From: Bog-473 sp036268485
GTDB lineage: Bacteria > Actinomycetota > Acidimicrobiia > Acidimicrobiales > RAAP-2
Length of the DNA: 64,000 nt
Assembly: GCA_036268485.1 (NCBI GenBank)
Contig: DATAUC010000109.1
Location: 1 to 64,000 of the forward strand
Reading direction: 5' to 3'
Position numbers and translations under genes: made by a program. Of this stretch, positions 58,500 through 64,000 are shown piece by piece. Below the pieces are notes generated by a model, which was given only the letters and a program-made list of their open reading frames with translations, was not told the origin of the DNA and did no database searches. Numbering within the stretch: position 1 is the stretch's first letter; each line of letters begins with the position of its first letter.

Positions 58500-59729
58500 A
58501 TGGGACTGCCCAAGATCATCAGCGTTGACGACCATGTGGTGGAGCCCCCGCATGTGTGGCAGACCTGGCTGCCCGAAAAATATCGAGCGCGAGGCCCCAA
58601 GGTCGTGGACAAGAGATGGGGAAGCTTCAAGCATCTCTCCGGCGCCAAGTACGACATGATCGAAGATCCTGAGGGCGAATGGGGCAGTGCCTGGTACTAC
58701 GACGACGAATTGATCTACGTGCACAAGAAATTTGTGGCCATCCCCCAGGCGTCGACCACCGTTGACGAGCAGGGCAACATCAATTTCGACCGCAGCCAAA
58801 TGACAATGACGGCCATCACCTACGACGCCATGCGAAAAGGCTGTTGGGATCGCGACGAGCGAATGAAGGACATGGCTCTCAACTACGTGGACGGGTCGTT
58901 GCCCTTTCCGACCTTTCCCCGGTTCTGTGGCCAGACGTTCCACGAGGCCAAGGACAAGGAGTTGGCGCTGGCCTGCGTCGAGGCCAACAACGACTGGATG
59001 GTTGAGGAATGGTGCGAACCTTCGGGCGGCGTCAACATCCCGTTGTGTCTCATCCCGTTGTGGGATGCCCAGTTGGCCGCAGCCGAGACCAAGCGAAACG
59101 CTGAGCGGGGCGTGCGGGCCATGGCCTTCAGCGAGATCCCCACCCGCCTGAACCTGCCCAGCATCAACACTGAGTACTGGGACCCGTTGTGGGAGGTCTG
59201 TAACGACTACGGCGTGACCGTGTGCATGCACGTGGGCTCGAGCAGCTCCAACCCGGCGGCCTCACCCGATTCACATCCGGCCGTCGGAGGCACGCTGGCC
59301 TTTAACAACGCCATGGCCTCCCTGGCCGACTGGCTGTTCTCGGGCAAACTGCTCCAGTTCCCCAAGTTGAAGCTTGCCTACTCAGAAGGCCAGATCGGCT
59401 GGATCCCCTATGTGCTCGAGCGGGCCGACACCGTCTGGGACATGCATGACTCGTGGATGCACGGCAAGGACCGCATCCCGGTACCACCGTCCACCCAGTA
59501 CTACGGCCGCATATTCGGATGCTTTACGGCGGACCGTCATGGCTTGCGTTCGCTTGAAGAGGTGGGCGAGGACAACATTTGCTTCGAGACCGACTACCCG
59601 CACACCGACTCAACGTGGCCCAATTCCGAGGCGTACATAGAGAAGTTGTGTGTCGGTCTCACCGATGAGCAGGCCTACAAGGTCCTGCGGGGCAACGCCA
59701 TCAAGATGCTGGAGCTCGACCGGGTCTGA
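58500..59729 (+). CDS. Amidohydrolase-2 family metal-dependent hydrolase
   Basis: TIM-barrel hydrolase or decarboxylase of 409 aa. Metal-ligand candidates are Asp/His in SVDDHVVEPPHVW, His in CMHVGSSSS and Asp in FETDYPHTDSTWP, the ACMSD-like pattern. Members hydrolyse or decarboxylate aromatic acids and related compounds. Actinobacteria keep several near hydroxylase and aldehyde dehydrogenase genes, as here. A palindromic operator candidate precedes it. Confidence 0.88.
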   Translation: MGLPKIISVDDHVVEPPHVWQTWLPEKYRARGPKVVDKRWGSFKHLSGAKYDMIEDPEGEWGSAWYYDDELIYVHKKFVAIPQASTTVDEQGNINFDRSQMTMTAITYDAMRKGCWDRDERMKDMALNYVDGSLPFPTFPRFCGQTFHEAKDKELALACVEANNDWMVEEWCEPSGGVNIPLCLIPLWDAQLAAAETKRNAERGVRAMAFSEIPTRLNLPSINTEYWDPLWEVCNDYGVTVCMHVGSSSSNPAASPDSHPAVGGTLAFNNAMASLADWLFSGKLLQFPKLKLAYSEGQIGWIPYVLERADTVWDMHDSWMHGKDRIPVPPSTQYYGRIFGCFTADRHGLRSLEEVGEDNICFETDYPHTDSTWPNSEAYIEKLCVGLTDEQAYKVLRGNAIKMLELDRV

Positions 59730-59739
59730 GAGCCCGCCA

Positions 59740-61224
59740 CTAGCTGTATTCGGTCGGCACGCCTTCCAAGATCACGGTCTTTGACTCCAAGAACGGCAGC
59801 AGTCCCTCCGTTCCCCCTTCGCGACCGATACCCGATTGCTTGAAGCCACCGAAGGCAATCCCAAAATCGGTGCGGAAGGCGTTGTGACCAACGGTGCCTG
59901 ATCGCAGATCTCGGGCAACGCTTCTGGCGCGGTCGACGTCGTGGGTGAACACCGATGCATTGAGGCCGTAGATCGAGTCATTGGCCGTGGCCACGATGTC
60001 TGCCTCATTGGACACCGGGATCACACTGAGCACCGGTCCGAAGATCTCTTCCTGGGCGATGGTCGACGAGTTGTCAACGTTGGCGAATACGGTCGGCTCA
60101 ACGTAGTAACCGCTGTCAAGACCCTTCGGCCTGCCCCCGCCGGTCACCAGTCGGGCGCCCTCTTCTTGTCCGGTGGCGATGTAGCCCAAGACCCTGTCGC
60201 GCTGGCGACTCGATACGAGGGGGCCCATCTGCGTGGTCGAATCGAAGGGGTCGCCCACTCGGACTTGGGAGAATGCGCTGGCCAGCGCGTCAACCAGCTC
60301 GTCGTGTCGCGAACGGGAGACGATGATCCGGGTCAGCGATGAGCAGACTTGGCCAGCCAAGGTGCATTCCGCCTTCGCCAGCGTGACGGCCGACTGATGC
60401 AGATCCATGTCATCGAGGATCAGGGCAGCTGACTTGCCGCCCAACTCAAGCGTGCAACGGGCAATCCGTTCACCGCAGATTGAAGCGATGCGACGGCCGG
60501 CGGCCGTGGAGCCCGTGAACGTGATCTTGTCAACGCGAGGATCGCGGACCAGAAGCTCAGACACCTCCCGGTCGGCCGTGATCACGTTGAGCACGCCCGA
60601 GGGCAATCCGATCGCTTCCGCAATTTCGGCCACCACATATGCGTCACCAGGAGCCTCGGGCGAGCACTTGAGAACCACCGTGCAGCCGGCCAGCAAGGCG
60701 GGCGCCACCTTGTAGGTAATGAGGCCGAGGGGGGCGTTCCAGGGGATGATGGCGCCCACCACGCCCACCGGCTCCCGAACCAAGAGGCCGAACTGACCTA
60801 TGGACGGCTGAACTCTCTCTTCGAACGGAAAGGTCTGCGCCAGGCCGGCGTAGTAGTCGTAGGCGGCCGCGATGCCGGCGGCGCCGCGAGTCGCCATGAT
60901 ATGGAGAGCGCCTGATTCACGCGGCCAGATCTGCCCAATATCTTCCGCTCGCTCGCGCAATCCGGCGGCGAGGCCCGACAGGAATTCGCCACGTTGCGCA
61001 TGAGTCATTTTCGGCCATGGGCCCTCGTCGAATGCTCGGCGAGCGGCCGTGATAGACCTATCCATATCGGGGGCTTGCGCAGCCGGCACGCGAAAATACA
61101 ATTCTTCGGTACTGGAGTCGATGACGTCGAACGTGTCGTCCGACGAGGGAGCTACCCACTCACCGCCAATGAAAAAGTGCTCGGCATGGCGGAGCGGCGC
61201 CGCCCCTACTTCCCTCACTGTCAT
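59740..61224 (-). CDS. NAD(P)-dependent aldehyde dehydrogenase
   Basis: 494 aa. Motifs are GAIIPWNAPLGLITYKVAP, LELGGKSAALIL with the general-base Glu, AGQVCSSLTRIIV with the catalytic Cys, and the ending GIAFGGFKQSGIGREGG. It is a different branch from the aldehyde dehydrogenase at 56-57 kb, with little identity outside motifs. The ATG at 61224 fits the family opening; an open extension to 61302 does not. Substrate unknown. Confidence 0.93.
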   Translation of the reverse strand: MTVREVGAAPLRHAEHFFIGGEWVAPSSDDTFDVIDSSTEELYFRVPAAQAPDMDRSITAARRAFDEGPWPKMTHAQRGEFLSGLAAGLRERAEDIGQIWPRESGALHIMATRGAAGIAAAYDYYAGLAQTFPFEERVQPSIGQFGLLVREPVGVVGAIIPWNAPLGLITYKVAPALLAGCTVVLKCSPEAPGDAYVVAEIAEAIGLPSGVLNVITADREVSELLVRDPRVDKITFTGSTAAGRRIASICGERIARCTLELGGKSAALILDDMDLHQSAVTLAKAECTLAGQVCSSLTRIIVSRSRHDELVDALASAFSQVRVGDPFDSTTQMGPLVSSRQRDRVLGYIATGQEEGARLVTGGGRPKGLDSGYYVEPTVFANVDNSSTIAQEEIFGPVLSVIPVSNEADIVATANDSIYGLNASVFTHDVDRARSVARDLRSGTVGHNAFRTDFGIAFGGFKQSGIGREGGTEGLLPFLESKTVILEGVPTEYS

Positions 61225-61338
61225 CTGGACCCCCTCATTGTCGATCGGCGGCAATCCCCTGGATTTCACGCACGGGATCCACCCGTTCGACAGCGTAGCC
61301 ATGACGCTGCGCCAGCGGCAGATTGCGAGAAGAGACGA

Positions 61339-62832
61339 CTATCCCAGTCGCGTCAGCACGTTTCGGGTGATCTGTTCGATCTGTGGGTCTCGTCCGGCCA
61401 GGCCGTGGGCCCAGTCGGTGGACCCGGACGTCACGACCGTGGCCCCCGCCTGGTTTGTATAGGCGCCCAGCACCGCGTGCCCGTGTCGGATGCGCTCCAT
61501 CGCCTCGGGCTCACGGGAACCAAAGATCCGAGAGGCGATGTACTCGAGCTCACTCGGCTCACCGGGCTTGGGTGGACGAGGCGCCGTCTCCCGGGTGAAA
61601 TGCTGGGTCGGGCAGGTGCCGAGTATCTCGAACGTGGCCGGCGTGCCGTCTTCGCCCGTTGGGTAGGGCAGACCGTCGCGGTACGTGAACACGCATCCGT
61701 CACACTCGTAGCCAACCACCGTCGCCCCCACGCCGAGCACGTCGCCGTAGCCCAGTCCGGTGCCGTCGAAGAGCCAGTGTCCCGCCCGATGCACGGTGTA
61801 GCCGCCGAGACCGGCGGTCACATTGCGGCCGATACGGTGATAGCCGCCGCGGGTGAACGAGACGCCGGTCATGTGGTTCTCGGGGCGATCGACGACCACG
61901 TCGGACCAGAAGGTCGTCACCGCTGATTCGCTGGCCGTTCCCATCAGGGGGTCGTTCTTGAAGAAGCCCTTGTACCCGACCATCACATCGTGATCGTCAC
62001 CTTCAATCCGGACCTGCCACAACGATGTGTTCCCCGAGAGGAAGGCAGCGTTGCCGCCGCGGGCGATGAAGGCCTCAACGGTGTCGCGCATGCCACCGGA
62101 CCAGTACTCGTCGTGTCCGACCGAGAGATACAGGCTGGCCTGTTCCAGTACCCCGGGATGCTCTTCGAGATCGGCATTTGTACAGACCCCGATCTCGAAG
62201 CCCTCCCGCTCGGCCCACTCAATGAAGGGGAGCTCCCAATCGGGCCAACCGGCCGATCCGGCATAGCCGGAGAGATGGTTGAGCTGTACGTAGCCGACGT
62301 GGGCGGCGTTCTGGGGATCGGGCGCCCCGGTCCCGGTCACCCGGCGACCCTTACCCGGCGGCTTGAAGAGGTAGCCCGCCGCCATCGGTCGCTGCATCGA
62401 CACATGGGTGCCCCCGGTGTAGAGGTTCGGCCCACCGAAATCGTTGTAGGCATGCCACGTATTGGTGGCCAATGCCAGGACGATGCGCTCGCCTGAGGTC
62501 GGGCGCACCACGAAGAATGCGTAGTCACGCCGCACCCGTTCTTCAAGATCTAGCTCCATGACGACCTCGTAGTAACCGGACCGCCAAGAGGGATCGACTT
62601 CCAGTGAGAGCGCGACGGGCCAATCGCATCCGAGTGAGGATGCATCCTTCGGTGTTTCGTGCTCATCGGTCGCCGCGGCCTCCGCGCTGAAGACAACCTC
62701 TCGTCGCCCTCCCACCCGAGCTACCTCAACCCGTACCGGTCGCCCGCCCGAGGACGACATGTGCAGACCGACCTGCCCACCAGCGGCCACCGATTGCGGC
62801 CAGCAGTACCCCGTCACCACGTCACGTGCCAT
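61339..62832 (-). CDS. N,N-dimethylformamidase large-subunit-like protein
   Basis: 497 aa. An N-terminal beta domain (GYCWPQSVAAGGQVGLHMSS) precedes a glutamine-amidotransferase-like fold, seen in LALATNTWHAYNDFGGPNLYTGG, LYLSVGHDEYWSGGMRDTVEAF and NAAFLSGNTSLWQVR. These are the conserved blocks of the dimethylformamidase beta-subunit family. True DMFase large subunits are about 760 aa with a small alpha subunit; this protein is shorter and no alpha gene is visible. An amide-hydrolysing role is plausible but unproven. Confidence 0.8.
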   Translation of the reverse strand: MARDVVTGYCWPQSVAAGGQVGLHMSSSGGRPVRVEVARVGGRREVVFSAEAAATDEHETPKDASSLGCDWPVALSLEVDPSWRSGYYEVVMELDLEERVRRDYAFFVVRPTSGERIVLALATNTWHAYNDFGGPNLYTGGTHVSMQRPMAAGYLFKPPGKGRRVTGTGAPDPQNAAHVGYVQLNHLSGYAGSAGWPDWELPFIEWAEREGFEIGVCTNADLEEHPGVLEQASLYLSVGHDEYWSGGMRDTVEAFIARGGNAAFLSGNTSLWQVRIEGDDHDVMVGYKGFFKNDPLMGTASESAVTTFWSDVVVDRPENHMTGVSFTRGGYHRIGRNVTAGLGGYTVHRAGHWLFDGTGLGYGDVLGVGATVVGYECDGCVFTYRDGLPYPTGEDGTPATFEILGTCPTQHFTRETAPRPPKPGEPSELEYIASRIFGSREPEAMERIRHGHAVLGAYTNQAGATVVTSGSTDWAHGLAGRDPQIEQITRNVLTRLG

Positions 62833-62868
62833 CCCCCGACCATAACGTGGAAGGGTCGGCCAGACCTC

Positions 62869-64000
62869 CTAGGACACTGGTGCGCCGCCGCCCAGTTGGC
62901 GGCGGAGTTCGCTCACGAGCGCCGACGCCTCATTGAGATTCGTGGCGGTGCCGAACAGGGAGAAGTCGGGCCGCTGGAGGGCCCAGCGGACGTCACGCCC
63001 CTCGAACCAGGCAACGAGATCCGCTGCTTCGAGGTCCCCGATGACAGTGCCCCCGATGGTCTCAAACCAATTGGCCAGCTCCGGGTCAAAACCGGACCGG
63101 TCGGCGTCGATGGTGACGAGCCGCCAGCCGACGCCGTACACGTCGTCGAACCAGCCTTCGCCCGACTCGCCTTGAGGAAATACCTCACCGGCCAGCGGCG
63201 ACCCGGCAGCAATGAGTCCGCTGGTGATCCCCGGCAGGGCGGGCACCGCGCTGATGCCGCCGTCGAACGACGCGGCAATGGCTTCGTCGCGTGCTGCCGC
63301 CTCCACGGGATCAGGAACGCAGATCACCTTGCCCAATTCCACCGAGAAGTCGATGGCGGCGCTCGCGCTCGGTCGGCGCTCCTCGTCGTAGGTGACCAGG
63401 AGATCGGGCGCGGCCAGCCCACCCAGGACGAGGTCGAGCTTCCAGGCCAGGTTCGAGACATCGCGCAGTCCGGCACACATACCCTGGCCGGCGAATGGAG
63501 GCATCTGGTGCGCGGCATCGCCGGCCAGGAAGACCCGGTCCACCTGCCATCGTGTAGCCGTACGAGCCTGGAAGGTGTACACCGCATGCCGTTCGAGGCG
63601 GGCGTTGCCGGGATGCACATCCCAGGGTTCGAGCAGCTCCCACGCCCTCGACGCCTGGTTCAGGTCTTCATTTCGTTCCTCGGGCAGGCGCATGAACTCC
63701 CAGCGGCGCCGGCCTGGGCCGCCCGAGACGACGGTGGTGGGACGGGCCGGATCACAGATCTGAAGATTGGGGGGATCAAAGACTCGCGCTTGGTCGAGGA
63801 TGACATCGACGATCAGCCAGTCGTAGAAAAAACCCCGGTCATCGACCGCCACATCCAACAACGAACGGACCGTCGAGTTGGCCCCGTCACAGCCGACGAC
63901 GTACCGGGCGTGGACCGATGTCGCCTCGTCGGGTTGCTCGGCACCTCGATGTTCGCGCACCGGCAGATGGTGCATCGAGACATGGTCGTCGTGCTGTTCA
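62869..64000 (-). CDS. FAD-dependent aromatic hydroxylase, MhpA-like (5' end outside window)
   Basis: The frame is open to the right edge, so the N-terminus with the first FAD motif is missing. Visible are the DG motif YVVGCDGANSTVR and the second FAD motif VFLAGDAAHQMPPFAGQGMCAGLRD, followed by NLAWKLDLVLGG. A C-terminal thioredoxin-like domain ends LVSELRRQLGGG. This is the layout of 3-(3-hydroxyphenyl)propionate and phenol hydroxylases, which add an ortho OH before ring cleavage. It fits the aromatic-catabolism theme of the cluster. Confidence 0.9.
   Translation of the reverse strand, partial: EQHDDHVSMHHLPVREHRGAEQPDEATSVHARYVVGCDGANSTVRSLLDVAVDDRGFFYDWLIVDVILDQARVFDPPNLQICDPARPTTVVSGGPGRRRWEFMRLPEERNEDLNQASRAWELLEPWDVHPGNARLERHAVYTFQARTATRWQVDRVFLAGDAAHQMPPFAGQGMCAGLRDVSNLAWKLDLVLGGLAAPDLLVTYDEERRPSASAAIDFSVELGKVICVPDPVEAAARDEAIAASFDGGISAVPALPGITSGLIAAGSPLAGEVFPQGESGEGWFDDVYGVGWRLVTIDADRSGFDPELANWFETIGGTVIGDLEAADLVAWFEGRDVRWALQRPDFSLFGTATNLNEASALVSELRRQLGGGAPVS

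Noticed and set aside
1..64000. tRNA, rRNA, CRISPR, insertion sequence, phage or att sites
   Set aside because: I read the gaps between genes and found no cloverleaf-like segment, spaced direct repeats, transposase or integrase. A covariance-model search would be needed to exclude small RNAs.

Overview
The window is a gene-dense, high-GC segment of a bacterial chromosome. It has short intergenic gaps, frequent 4-nt gene overlaps and many GTG starts. The content points to an actinobacterium: a fused LivH-LivM permease, a wax ester/TAG synthase, DinB-type proteins of the mycothiol-dependent kind, a SigE-family ECF sigma factor, an F420-dependent LLM oxidoreductase and many FadD/FadE/thiolase-type genes. 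The six-fold 'GYWLVASDGG.F.FG' repeats in two large secreted proteins are, from memory, typical of Acidimicrobiia. That class is my best guess and it is an inference. I see no tRNA, rRNA, CRISPR array, insertion sequence or prophage.

Layout. 0-4 kb: cysS (cut by the left edge) and valS, head to head with only 20 bp between start codons. 4-10 kb: a minus-strand run of an esterase and a branched-chain amino acid/amide ABC transporter (binding protein, fused permease, two ATPases). 10-17 kb: wax ester synthase with a VOC protein, an LLM oxidoreductase, tsaC-tsaD, a small membrane protein and fhs. 17-23 kb: a coupled signalling cassette (receiver-PP2C phosphatase, CHASE3 histidine kinase, Rcp1-type receiver), DinB, hemerythrin, a 55-residue hydrophobic protein, topoisomerase IB and a DUF6458-like protein. 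23-24 kb: an ArsR/SRPBCC pair. 24-29 kb: two tandem paralogous secreted proteins with repeat domains. 28.7-37 kb: lipid or steroid degradation genes (acyl-CoA synthetase, Baeyer-Villiger-type monooxygenase, acyl-CoA dehydrogenase, thiolase, enoyl-CoA hydratase, aldo/keto reductase). 37-41.8 kb: an OhrR-type regulator with paired operator-like sites, an adenylate cyclase, a flavoprotein and a lectin-like small protein.

41.9-49.7 kb holds the most interesting assembly. It contains monomeric isocitrate dehydrogenase, a DapB-fold dehydrogenase and succinate-semialdehyde dehydrogenase on one strand. Diverging from these across a 9-bp inverted repeat are a ThDP enzyme resembling cyanobacterial 2-oxoglutarate decarboxylase and an acetyl-CoA hydrolase/CoA-transferase. 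Together they could run isocitrate -> 2-oxoglutarate -> succinate semialdehyde -> succinate -> succinyl-CoA, bypassing 2-oxoglutarate dehydrogenase.

49.7-54.6 kb: sigma factor plus membrane partner, an RNA methyltransferase, msrB-msrA, and a secreted beta-propeller protein whose 3' end looks frameshifted. 54.7-64 kb: a catabolic region with a DsbA-like protein, a maleylpyruvate-isomerase-like protein, two aldehyde dehydrogenases, a VOC protein, an amidohydrolase behind a 16-bp palindrome, a dimethylformamidase-like protein and an aromatic hydroxylase cut by the right edge. Convergent gene pairs repeatedly overlap by exactly 4 nt at their stop codons or abut directly, so classical terminators are mostly absent.
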